A stretch of DNA of 12,210 nt from Actinomycetota bacterium (lineage in GTDB: Bacteria; Actinomycetota; Geothermincolia; Fen-727; Anoxymicrobiaceae). Shown one piece after another: positions 6,145 to 12,210 of this stretch (position 1 is its first letter; the number at the start of each line of letters is the position of its first letter). Where the stretch lies: assembly GCA_016649525.1 (NCBI GenBank), contig JAENXM010000030.1:1-12210 (forward strand). Direction: 5' to 3'. The position numbers and the translations under genes were made by a program. The notes beneath the pieces are model-generated. The model made no database searches, was not told where the DNA came from, and saw only the letters and a program-made list of their open reading frames with translations.

Positions 6145-7206
6145 ATGCACCGGATAGCCGTACTGCCCGGAGATGGGACCGGCCCGGAGGTCGTGGAGGA
6201 GGGCTTGAAGGTCCTAGAGACGGCCTCTGATGCAACGGGATTCAAATTCGAGGCTGTTGCATACGACTTCGGCGGGGACCGCTACCTGGAGACAGGAGAG
6301 GTCTTGCCCGACGAGGCTGTGGAAGAGCTGCGTTCCTTCAGGGCGATATTCCTCGGCGCGATTGGCCACCCAGACGTGAAGCCCGGCATCCTGGAACACG
6401 GAATACTCCTCAAGATACGCTTCGCGATGGATCAGTACATCAACCTGCGCCCGGTGAAGCTCTATCCGGGCGTCGACTGCCCGCTCAAGGACAAGGGGCC
6501 CTCCGACATCGACTTCGTGGTCGTTCGGGAGAACACCGAGGGCCTCTACGTCGGCTCCGGAGGTTTCGTCAGGAAGGGGACCCCCGAGGAGGTAGCGATC
6601 CAGGAGTCGGTCAATACCAGGAAAGGGGTCGAGCGCTGCATCCGTTACGCCTTCGATTACTGCAGGGCGAGGGACAGGGACAGGAAGCTAACCCTCTGCG
6701 GGAAGACAAACGTGCTCACCTACGCGCACGACCTGTGGGAGAGGGTGTTCAACGAGGTCGCAGAGGAGTACCCGGACATTACGACGGACTACGCGCACGT
6801 GGACGCTATCTGCATGTGGTTCGTGAAGAATCCCGAGTGGTTCGACGTGGTGGTAACCGACAACATGTTCGGGGACATAATCACCGACCTGGGGGCCATG
6901 ATACAGGGCGGCATGGGGATAGCGGCCGGTGGCAACATCAACCCCGACGGAACCTCCATGTTCGAGCCGATAGGCGGCTCGGCACCGAAGTACACGGGGA
7001 AGAATATGATAAACCCGCTTGCCGCGATAAGCGCCGTGCAGATGATGCTCGATTTCCTCGGGGAAAAGGACGCATCCGCTCGAGTCGAGAAAGCGATAGT
7101 GAAAGTACTTTCAAGCGGGAAGATAAAAAGCCTGTCCGCTGGACAGATGGGGATGGGCACGACCGAGGTCGGTGACCTCGTAGCGAAGTACGTTCTTGAG
7201 GGCTGA
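6145..7206 (+). CDS. leuB: 3-isopropylmalate dehydrogenase (isocitrate/isopropylmalate dehydrogenase family)
   Basis: Oxidatively decarboxylates 3-isopropylmalate to 2-oxoisocaproate. In this operon it probably also converts beta-methyl-D-malate to 2-oxobutyrate in the citramalate route. At 353 residues it has the usual family length. Visible motifs: LPGDGTGPEV (7-16); the substrate loop LEHGILLKIRF with Arg92; NLRP with Arg102; VVRENTEGLY with Arg128 and Tyr135; Lys187 in CGKTN; Asp220 in HVDA; and Asp244 and Asp248 in DNMFGDIITD, the expected metal ligands. The substrate loop resembles that of mycobacterial LeuB. The cofactor site is unusual for this enzyme: GGSAPKYTG places Lys282-Tyr283 where NAD-dependent LeuB proteins usually have Asp-Ile (HGSAPDIAG). 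Lys-Tyr is the pair seen in NADP-dependent isocitrate dehydrogenase. The operon context makes LeuB far more likely than isocitrate, homoisocitrate or tartrate dehydrogenase. Confidence 0.92.
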   Translation: MHRIAVLPGDGTGPEVVEEGLKVLETASDATGFKFEAVAYDFGGDRYLETGEVLPDEAVEELRSFRAIFLGAIGHPDVKPGILEHGILLKIRFAMDQYINLRPVKLYPGVDCPLKDKGPSDIDFVVVRENTEGLYVGSGGFVRKGTPEEVAIQESVNTRKGVERCIRYAFDYCRARDRDRKLTLCGKTNVLTYAHDLWERVFNEVAEEYPDITTDYAHVDAICMWFVKNPEWFDVVVTDNMFGDIITDLGAMIQGGMGIAAGGNINPDGTSMFEPIGGSAPKYTGKNMINPLAAISAVQMMLDFLGEKDASARVEKAIVKVLSSGKIKSLSAGQMGMGTTEVGDLVAKYVLEG

Positions 7207-7212
7207 GCGCCC

Positions 7213-7220
7213 GGAAGGAG
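7213..7220 (+). promoter_or_regulatory. Shine-Dalgarno that fixes the ilvE start
   Basis: GGAAGGAG ends 5 bases before the ATG at 7226. This favours that ATG over the TTG at 7196, which lies inside the leuB frame and would add ten residues not expected at the start of the family. Confidence 0.85.
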
Positions 7221-7225
7221 ACGAT

Positions 7226-8101
7226 ATGGGGCTTCAGATATTCCTTGACGGGAAGTTCGTTTCGGAGGAGGAGGCGAAGATCTCGGTCTTCGACCACGGA
7301 CTCCTGTACGGCGACGGTGTTTTTGAGGGGATAAGGATTTATAACCGAAGGGTGTTCATGCTAGATGAGCACCTGGAGCGTCTTTACGGCGGTGCAAAGG
7401 TGATACGGCTCGAGATCCCTCTGTCCCCGGAGGAGCTGAAGGAGAAGGTATGCGAGACGGTGCGGGTGAACGGCCTCGACGACGGGTATGTAAGGCTGGT
7501 GGTAACACGGGGTAAGGGCGACCTGGGCCTCAGTCCGATGAAGTGCTCGAATCCCAGCGTCTTTATAATCGCCTCCACGATAAAGATATATCCCGACGAG
7601 GTGTACCGCGAAGGGCTGAAGGTCTTCACGGTCTCCACACGCCGCAACAACCCGGACTCGCTGAGTCCGCAGATAAAGTCGCTCAACTACCTCAACCACG
7701 TGCTAGCACACCTGGAGGTGCTGCATGCCGGGGCGGACGAGGGGTTGATGCTGAACGACCAGGGTTACGTAACCGAATGCGTGGTCGATAACTTCTTCAT
7801 CGTAGAGGATGGCGTGGTAAAGACCCCGCCCACAAACGCCGGGGCACTTGCCGGAATAACGCGAAAGGCCGTATTCATGCTCGCTCCAACGGAGGGCATC
7901 GAGATCAAGGAGGAGAACCTGAGCCTGGTCGAATGCTATGTATCGGATGAGTGCTTCCTGACGGGCACGGCCGCGGAGATAGCGCCGATCACGCATATCG
8001 ACGAGAGGGCGATAGGGGACGGCAGGCCCGGCCCGATAACAAAGAAGCTGATGGAGGCTTTCCACGAGTTCCGGGAGAGCTACGGTACCCCCATAGATTG
8101 A
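7226..8101 (+). CDS. ilvE: Branched-chain amino acid aminotransferase (fold-type IV PLP enzyme)
   Basis: Transfers the amino group of glutamate to the 2-oxo acids of leucine, isoleucine and valine, the last step for all three. At 291 residues it fits the short bacterial and archaeal class IV type. Seen in the sequence: the N-terminal FLDGKFVSEEEAKISVFDHGLLYGDGVFEGIR (in pieces, about 6-37), catalytic Lys151 in the QIKSLNYL segment, Glu184 in GYVTEC, where PLP-binding Glu is expected, and the phosphate-binding LTGTAAEI (245-252). D-amino acid transaminase and aminodeoxychorismate lyase share this fold, but the position after leuB and before cimA supports IlvE. The gene starts 19 bases after the leuB stop. 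The stop is 15 bases before the cimA start. Confidence 0.92.
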   Translation: MGLQIFLDGKFVSEEEAKISVFDHGLLYGDGVFEGIRIYNRRVFMLDEHLERLYGGAKVIRLEIPLSPEELKEKVCETVRVNGLDDGYVRLVVTRGKGDLGLSPMKCSNPSVFIIASTIKIYPDEVYREGLKVFTVSTRRNNPDSLSPQIKSLNYLNHVLAHLEVLHAGADEGLMLNDQGYVTECVVDNFFIVEDGVVKTPPTNAGALAGITRKAVFMLAPTEGIEIKEENLSLVECYVSDECFLTGTAAEIAPITHIDERAIGDGRPGPITKKLMEAFHEFRESYGTPID

Positions 8102-8108
8102 TGGAGAT

Positions 8109-8114
8109 GGAGAG
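8109..8114 (+). promoter_or_regulatory. Shine-Dalgarno supporting a TTG start of cimA
   Basis: GGAGAG precedes the TTG at 8117 by 2-4 bases, depending on which bases pair. No ATG or GTG upstream is in frame, and the ATG at 8121 is out of frame. The TTG begins directly at the conserved first strand, whose next residues are HDIALYDTT. Confidence 0.75.
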
Positions 8115-8116
8115 CT

Positions 8117-9694
8117 TTGCATGACATAGCACTGTACGACACGACAATGAGGGACGGCGCTGCGCGTGAAGGAGTGTCGTTCACCATCGAGGACAAGCTC
8201 AAGATATTGAAACACCTCGACGCCTTCGGCATACATTACGTAGAGGGAGGTTACCCCGCTTCGAACCCGAAGGACCAGCAGTTTTTCGACGCCGCGGTGA
8301 AGCTCGAGCTCGAGAACGCGAAGCTGGTCGCGTTCGGTTCGACCAGGAGAGCGCTGGTCTCCGCCTCCAGGGACAAGGAGATGCGGGCACTTGTGCGTTC
8401 CGGTGCGAAGACGGTCTGCATATTCGGGAAGGCCTGGGACTTCCATGTCGAGACGGCTCTCAAGATATCCCTTGACGAGAATCTCTTCATGATCGAGGAG
8501 TCGGTCAAGTACCTGAAGAAGAAAGACCTCGAGGTCATCTTCGACGCCGAGCACTTCTTCGACGCCTACAGGGAGAACCCCAACTACGCGCTCCAGACGA
8601 TAGAGGCGGCCGCGGGGGCGGGGGTAGACTGGGTCGTCCTATGCGACACCAACGGGGGTGTGCTTTCCCACGAGGTGGCGGGTATCGTGAAGGAGGTGCG
8701 AGAGAGGGTCTCCATTCCGCTGGGGATCCACGCTCATAACGACTGCGAGTGCGCGGTCGCGAATACCCTTATGGCTGTAAGGGAGGGCGTCACCATGGTA
8801 CAGGGCAGCATAAACGGCTACGGCGAGCGCTGCGGGAACGCGAACCTGTGTTCGGTCATCCCCGACCTGGTTCTAAAGATGAACATCGATTGCGTGAGCC
8901 GCGAGAACCTGGCGGGCCTCACCGAGTTATCCCATTTCGTGAGCGAGGTCGCGAACCTCACCCCCGACTCGCACCAGCCCTACGTAGGGTACAGCGCATT
9001 CACGCACAAGGGCGGCATCCATGCCAGCGGGGTGAGGGAGGAGGGCCGTACGTACGAACACGTCCGCCCAGAGATAGTGGGCAATATCCAGCGCGTGGTC
9101 GTTTCGGAACTGTCCGGCAAGTCGACCATAACGATGAAGGCGAAAGAGATGGACATAGACCTGTCGGACAGCCCGCACGCACTGGCGGAGATACTGAACA
9201 AGGTAAAGGACCTGGAACATGTCGGGTACCAGTTCGAGGCCGCGGACGGCTCTTTCGAGATACTTATCCGCAAGGAGGTCGGTTCATACAGGCAGTTTTT
9301 CCAGCTCGAGTCCTTCCGCGTGATAAGTGAGAAGCGCGAGGACGGGAAGGTGGCGACCGAGGCGACGGTCAAGATCCACGTGGGGGGCAACCGGATAATA
9401 GCCACAGCAGAGGGTAACGGACCCGTGAACGCGCTGGATCGCGCGCTGCGCATCGCCATCGGGAGGATCTTCCCGGCGCTTTCGGACATCGAGCTCACCG
9501 ACTACAAGGTGCGGGTGCTCGACGAGAAGAAGGGGACCGCCGCGGTGACGCGGGTCCTTATCGAGACGAGTGACGGGGAGAAATCCTGGGGCACCATAGG
9601 CGTGAGCGAGAACATCATCGAGGCAAGCTGGGAAGCCCTGGTGGACAGTATCGAGTTCGGTCTCATGCACAAGAAGCAACAGCCCCATGGATAA
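8117..9694 (+). CDS. cimA: (R)-citramalate synthase, CimA of the ~525-residue bacterial type
   Basis: Condenses pyruvate with acetyl-CoA to (R)-citramalate, starting the threonine-independent route to isoleucine. The 525 residues match the long CimA type characterised in Geobacter, whose sequence I recall as closely similar: FGSTRRA (73-79), IFGKAWDFHVETALKISL (102-119), DAEHFFDAYR (143-152), LCDTNGG (175-181), metal-binding His205 and His207 in HAHND, GYGERCGNANLCS (234-246) and SAFTHKGGIH (293-302). A LeuA-dimer-type regulatory domain (about 390-520) ends in WGTIGVSENIIEASW and probably senses isoleucine. One oddity: the signature reads TTMRDGAAREG, with Ala16 where the family pattern has Gln and Met11 where Leu is usual; Arg12 and Asp13 are kept. 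With LeuCD, LeuB and IlvE in the same operon, the whole pathway from pyruvate to 2-oxobutyrate is present. It differs clearly from leuA at 2687. Activity of the Ala16 form is not proven by sequence. Confidence 0.93.
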   Translation: MHDIALYDTTMRDGAAREGVSFTIEDKLKILKHLDAFGIHYVEGGYPASNPKDQQFFDAAVKLELENAKLVAFGSTRRALVSASRDKEMRALVRSGAKTVCIFGKAWDFHVETALKISLDENLFMIEESVKYLKKKDLEVIFDAEHFFDAYRENPNYALQTIEAAAGAGVDWVVLCDTNGGVLSHEVAGIVKEVRERVSIPLGIHAHNDCECAVANTLMAVREGVTMVQGSINGYGERCGNANLCSVIPDLVLKMNIDCVSRENLAGLTELSHFVSEVANLTPDSHQPYVGYSAFTHKGGIHASGVREEGRTYEHVRPEIVGNIQRVVVSELSGKSTITMKAKEMDIDLSDSPHALAEILNKVKDLEHVGYQFEAADGSFEILIRKEVGSYRQFFQLESFRVISEKREDGKVATEATVKIHVGGNRIIATAEGNGPVNALDRALRIAIGRIFPALSDIELTDYKVRVLDEKKGTAAVTRVLIETSDGEKSWGTIGVSENIIEASWEALVDSIEFGLMHKKQQPHG

Positions 9695-9698
9695 GGGG
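9693..9698 (+). promoter_or_regulatory. Shine-Dalgarno supporting the TTG start of the FAH-family gene
   Basis: AAGGGG lies 7 bases before the TTG at 9706 and overlaps the TAA stop of cimA (9692-9694). This third stop/SD overlap in the operon supports translational coupling and the TTG start. Confidence 0.7.
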
Positions 9699-9705
9699 TA
9701 GGCGC

Positions 9706-10479
9706 TTGAGGCTTGTCAGGTTCGAAGCACAGGGAACCGTGAGTTACGGAATATACATCGGTGACATCGTACACCCGATTGCGGGCGACCCGTTCGGTGA
9801 GCTCGTCACGACGGGAGAACCGGTACCAACCGCTGATATAAGGCTTGTAGCCCCGGTCGCACCGTCGAAGGTCGTAGCGGTGGGGCTCAACTACCGGGAC
9901 CACGCCGCGGAGTTAGGGTTGGGCATTCCGGATGAGCCGATCCTCTTCATAAAGGCCTCGAACACCGTTGTCGGACCGGGGGCCTCAGTCGTGTACCCGA
10001 GACAGTCTGAAAGGGTTGACTATGAGGGAGAACTCGCGGTTGTGATTGGTGAGGAGACGCGCTCGGTTCCCGCGGAGAAGGCGCTGTCAAAGGTGCTCGG
10101 CTACACGGCATCGCTGGACATGACGGCAAGGGACCTTCAGGCGAAAGACGGACAGTGGACCCGCGCCAAGAACTTCGACACCTTCTGTCCCCTTGGGCCC
10201 TGGGTGGTAACCGATATCTCACCCGATGACCTTGCAATAGAGCTGCGCTTGAACGGCGAGCTCAGGCAGTCTTCGCGCACTTCGCAGATGATATTCACGG
10301 TATCGGAGTTGATCTCTTTTACCTCCTCGGTGATGACGCTCTATCCTGGAGACGTGATTATGACCGGAACTCCATCGGGAGTCGGAGAAGTGAAACCCGG
10401 AGATTCCCTCGATGCTTACATAGAGGGGATCGGTACGCTCTCCACCCGGATTGTTGAAGCCGGAGAGGTCGCTTCTTGA
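9706..10479 (+). CDS. Fumarylacetoacetate hydrolase (FAH)-family enzyme, FAHD1-like
   Basis: A 257-residue FAH-superfamily protein, a family of Mg/Mn-dependent hydrolases, decarboxylases and tautomerases acting on 2-oxo or enol acids. Seen: the lid motif GLNYRDHAAE with His66 and Glu69 spaced like the catalytic His-Glu pair of FAHD1; metal ligands Glu107 and Glu109 in DYEGEL and Asp138 in LDMTARD; Lys155 in WTRAKNFD; and GDVIMTGTPSGVG (215-227). The wording LDMTARD also recalls FAHD1. The N-terminal ~45 residues form the small accessory domain common in bacterial homologues. The TTG start at 9706 begins the conserved MRLVRF strand and sits 11 bases after cimA. Plausible activities are oxaloacetate tautomerase or decarboxylase, or acylpyruvate hydrolase; sequence alone does not choose. 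FAH-family genes near serA and leuB also occur in Mycobacterium (Rv2993c, from memory), suggesting a linked but unsettled role. Confidence 0.9.
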   Translation: MRLVRFEAQGTVSYGIYIGDIVHPIAGDPFGELVTTGEPVPTADIRLVAPVAPSKVVAVGLNYRDHAAELGLGIPDEPILFIKASNTVVGPGASVVYPRQSERVDYEGELAVVIGEETRSVPAEKALSKVLGYTASLDMTARDLQAKDGQWTRAKNFDTFCPLGPWVVTDISPDDLAIELRLNGELRQSSRTSQMIFTVSELISFTSSVMTLYPGDVIMTGTPSGVGEVKPGDSLDAYIEGIGTLSTRIVEAGEVAS

Positions 10480-10517
10480 ACCAAGATTCTTCCCATGGCA
10501 CAAGATGGGGGTTAAAC

Positions 10518-10847
10518 GTGCGGAGATTCGCAGCAGTCCTGATCGTTTGTTTGCTCTTGGCCGGTCTCATGGCGGCCGTGGGGTGTGGCGGCAATGAGCC
10601 GGAGATCGAGGGGAAGTATCTGGACCCGCAGGGTGGCACGCTCGAACTCAAGGCCGACGGCACCATGTCTGTGACCAGGCTACCCGGTGCTTCGACGACA
10701 GAAGGTACGTACAAAGTCGAAAAGAACGAGCTGAGGCTCTACGGTCCCGACGCCAACCACGACGACCCGATGATGACATTCGAAATCAAAGACGGCGAAC
10801 TCATCGACGTTACCGGCCTCATCTGGATAAAGCAGCCCAAGAAATAA
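10518..10847 (+). CDS. Small predicted lipoprotein of unknown function
   Basis: A 109-residue secreted protein. From the GTG at 10518 it has a positively charged start (MRRF), a hydrophobic stretch (about 5-21) and a lipobox ending AVGC, with Cys23 as the probable lipidated residue. The mature part (about 87 residues) is hydrophilic and reads as short beta strands: GKYLDPQGGTLELKADGTMSV and EGTYKVEKNELRLYGP resemble the GTY-KV / L-L repeats of small beta-barrel lipoproteins, but I assign no family. The GTG has GGGGG (10507-10511) upstream and gives a standard signal peptide. An alternative TTG at 10476 overlaps the FAH-family stop as TTGA, has GAGG 7 bases upstream, and would add 14 residues. 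No metabolic link to the operon is visible. It may simply be co-transcribed, or have its own promoter inside the preceding gene. It converges on the ABC gene at 10923. Confidence 0.78.
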   Translation: MRRFAAVLIVCLLLAGLMAAVGCGGNEPEIEGKYLDPQGGTLELKADGTMSVTRLPGASTTEGTYKVEKNELRLYGPDANHDDPMMTFEIKDGELIDVTGLIWIKQPKK

Positions 10848-10922
10848 TCCCGCAGCTCGACCGGTGTTTCTTATTCCGGCAAGTCGCCTTTGACAGCGAA
10901 ATGACTTGGTAATGTCACTGTT

Positions 10923-12210
10923 TCAGGCCTGTCGTTCCGGAGCCCTCTTACGTAATCGCTGCAGTTCGACGAGAAACACTCCCAGCACGAGCGACGCTAC
11001 GCCCGCGCCCAGGAAGACCCAGTAACCGGACCTCACAGTGATCTCGGACCCCAGTCGGGACCCTATCGTCAAGATACTAATTACAGCCAGGGTTGTCGCC
11101 AGTACACCTATGAATATGGCCGACCAGCGGGCGAGGCGCTGCCTGTTAATGAGAAATGCAAATCCCGCGGCGATCAACAGTGCGCCGAGTATGATCGGCC
11201 AAGTGCCGGTGAATATGAGGGCCGGCTTCCCGACAAAAGTTCTGGTCAGGTTACCACCCCTGTGAAGCGACACAACGAACCAACCCTGGTCGATCAGGCC
11301 GAAGCCGCTGAACTTCCCTATGAAAGGCATGAAAGCCGCCGCAAACATGACCGCGCCTGTCGCGGCCATGGCCACAGCCACCGCCGGATGTCCGAACTCT
11401 CGCCTCTTGAGTGTCGCCGGCATGTATTCGGGGATTGGCACTGACACGGGTTTTGTCTCCGGCTCGTCTCGATCTACGGGTTCGCCGTCGGACACGCCTA
11501 CCAGCTCCACTTCGACTGCCGGCTCCTCCACCGGTACGGGCATCGTCTCGAGAGAAGGAACGGGCCGGAGCCGCAGATCGTCGACAATCCTACCGTCCCG
11601 CAACTGGACCTGGCGTGTGGCATTCTTGGACAGCTCCGCGCTGTGCGTCACCACGACGATAGTGAGCCCGCGCTGGTTCAACTCCTCAAAGATGTCTGCA
11701 ATCTGCTCCGCGCTGCCCGTGTCCAGGTTCCCGGTCGGTTCATCCGCAAGCAGTATCGCCGGTTTGTTCATCATGGCACGAGCAAGCGCAACCCTCTGCA
11801 TTTCGCCGCCGGACAGTTCATGCGGAAGGTGGTCGGCTCTGTCCCCGAGGTCGACAAGGTCGAGCAACTCCCTTGCCCTCTCCTTGAGATTGCCGTTGTT
11901 CTTGGCGCAGAACCTGCCCGGGACCATGACGTTCTCGACCGCGGTGAGGGTGGGGATAAGGAAGAAGTGCTGGAACACGAAGCCGATCGTGGTCGACCGC
12001 AGGGTAGCCAGAGCCCTGTCCGAGAGATCTTCCGTTTCCACACCATGTACGGTCACCCGGCCGCTGGTCGGCTTGTCGATACAACCGATGAGGTTCAAGA
12101 GAGTGGTCTTACCCGACCCGGAACGCCCGAACACAACCAGGTACTCGCCCTGCGATATGTCCATGGTCACGCCGTCGATGGCGTGGACCTCCTCCACCCC
12201 ACGCTTGTAC
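10923..12210 (-). CDS. ABC transporter ATPase (MacB/LolD type) fused to a C-terminal four-helix membrane domain, 5' partial
   Basis: The frame stays open to the right edge: the codons before the GTG at 12195-12197 encode YKRG, as expected before VEEVHAIDGV in this family, so the true start is outside the window. Numbered from that Val codon: Walker A GRSGSGKTT (24-32), Q-loop Gln76 in FVFQHFF, signature LSGGEMQR (128-135), Walker B AILLADEPT (147-155) with Glu153, D-loop GNLD and His185. The long FCAKNNGNLKERA segment and PTGNLD wording fit the lipoprotein-release/MacB ATPases. After about residue 210 comes an acidic, proline-rich linker (to ~262) and then four hydrophobic segments (about 271-293, 333-350, 358-378, 391-411), with basic residues on the predicted cytoplasmic sides. 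These ATPases are usually free-standing or N-terminal to a MacB permease with a large periplasmic domain; this tail is neither. It lacks an obvious FtsX fold. Substrate unknown. Confidence 0.9.
   Translation of the reverse strand, partial: YKRGVEEVHAIDGVTMDISQGEYLVVFGRSGSGKTTLLNLIGCIDKPTSGRVTVHGVETEDLSDRALATLRSTTIGFVFQHFFLIPTLTAVENVMVPGRFCAKNNGNLKERARELLDLVDLGDRADHLPHELSGGEMQRVALARAMMNKPAILLADEPTGNLDTGSAEQIADIFEELNQRGLTIVVVTHSAELSKNATRQVQLRDGRIVDDLRLRPVPSLETMPVPVEEPAVEVELVGVSDGEPVDRDEPETKPVSVPIPEYMPATLKRREFGHPAVAVAMAATGAVMFAAAFMPFIGKFSGFGLIDQGWFVVSLHRGGNLTRTFVGKPALIFTGTWPIILGALLIAAGFAFLINRQRLARWSAIFIGVLATTLAVISILTIGSRLGSEITVRSGYWVFLGAGVASLVLGVFLVELQRLRKRAPERQA

Noticed and set aside
6145..7206. 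Isocitrate, homoisocitrate or tartrate dehydrogenase for the gene after leuD
   Set aside because: The family is shared and the Lys-Tyr cofactor pair recalls isocitrate dehydrogenase, but the substrate loop is of mycobacterial LeuB type and the gene lies between leuCD and ilvE.
7196..7225. TTG at 7196 as the ilvE start
   Set aside because: It lies inside leuB, adds ten residues not expected in the family, and the ATG at 7226 has a strong GGAAGGAG site 5 bases upstream.
7703..8554. Antisense open frame (283 codons) across ilvE and cimA
   Set aside because: It spans the junction of two secure genes on the opposite strand and its translation shows no family motif; it is a by-product of GC-rich codon use.
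10848..10922. Bidirectional terminator between the lipoprotein and the ABC gene
   Set aside because: The best fold I find (CAG-TGAC with GTCA-CTG, about 10894-10920) has a 5-base bulge, a 4+3 bp stem and only three T's after it. It is too weak to annotate, although a terminator is expected between convergent genes.

Overview
The window is a bacterial amino acid biosynthesis operon of about 60% GC (estimated by eye). It reads left to right for its first 10.8 kb and meets one gene of the opposite strand at the right edge. Ribosome binding sites are strong, GTG and TTG starts are common, and ATA is a leading isoleucine codon despite the GC content. A lipobox lipoprotein points to a bacterium. 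Several features suggest a deep-branching actinobacterial relative, possibly from a warm or anoxic habitat: the order serA, leu genes, FAH-family gene recalls the serA1-leuB-FAH-family neighbourhood of Mycobacterium, and the LeuB substrate loop is mycobacterial in style. This placement is an inference held with low to moderate confidence.

Layout, left to right: the 3' part of a class V aminotransferase (1-1065); serA (1083-2678); leuA (2687-4192); leuC (4206-5462); leuD (5459-5971); a 183-bp non-coding element with inverted-repeat ends (5950-6132); leuB (6145-7206); ilvE (7226-8101); cimA (8117-9694); an FAH-family enzyme (9706-10479); a small lipoprotein (about 10518-10847). Facing them is a MacB/LolD-type ABC ATPase fused to four membrane segments (10923 to beyond 12210). 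Apart from the element, gaps are 0-40 bases, so the first eight or nine genes probably share a transcript whose promoter lies upstream of the window.

How the genes work together: the aminotransferase and SerA probably provide two steps of serine synthesis. LeuA (from 2-oxoisovalerate) and CimA (from pyruvate) each condense a 2-oxo acid with acetyl-CoA. LeuCD and LeuB can carry both products through isomerisation and oxidative decarboxylation, giving 2-oxoisocaproate for leucine and 2-oxobutyrate for isoleucine. IlvE makes the final amino acids. Isoleucine can therefore be made from pyruvate without threonine deaminase.

The most unusual structure is the 183-bp element between leuD and leuB. 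Removing it in silico restores a clean junction (Lys codon, TAG stop, Shine-Dalgarno, leuB ATG), so it looks like an insertion that replaced the stop codon of leuD and put stable hairpins inside the operon. Other points for a second look are a Lys-Tyr pair in the LeuB cofactor site, a lost Gln in the CimA signature, the FAHD1-like tail enzyme, and the ABC-membrane fusion.
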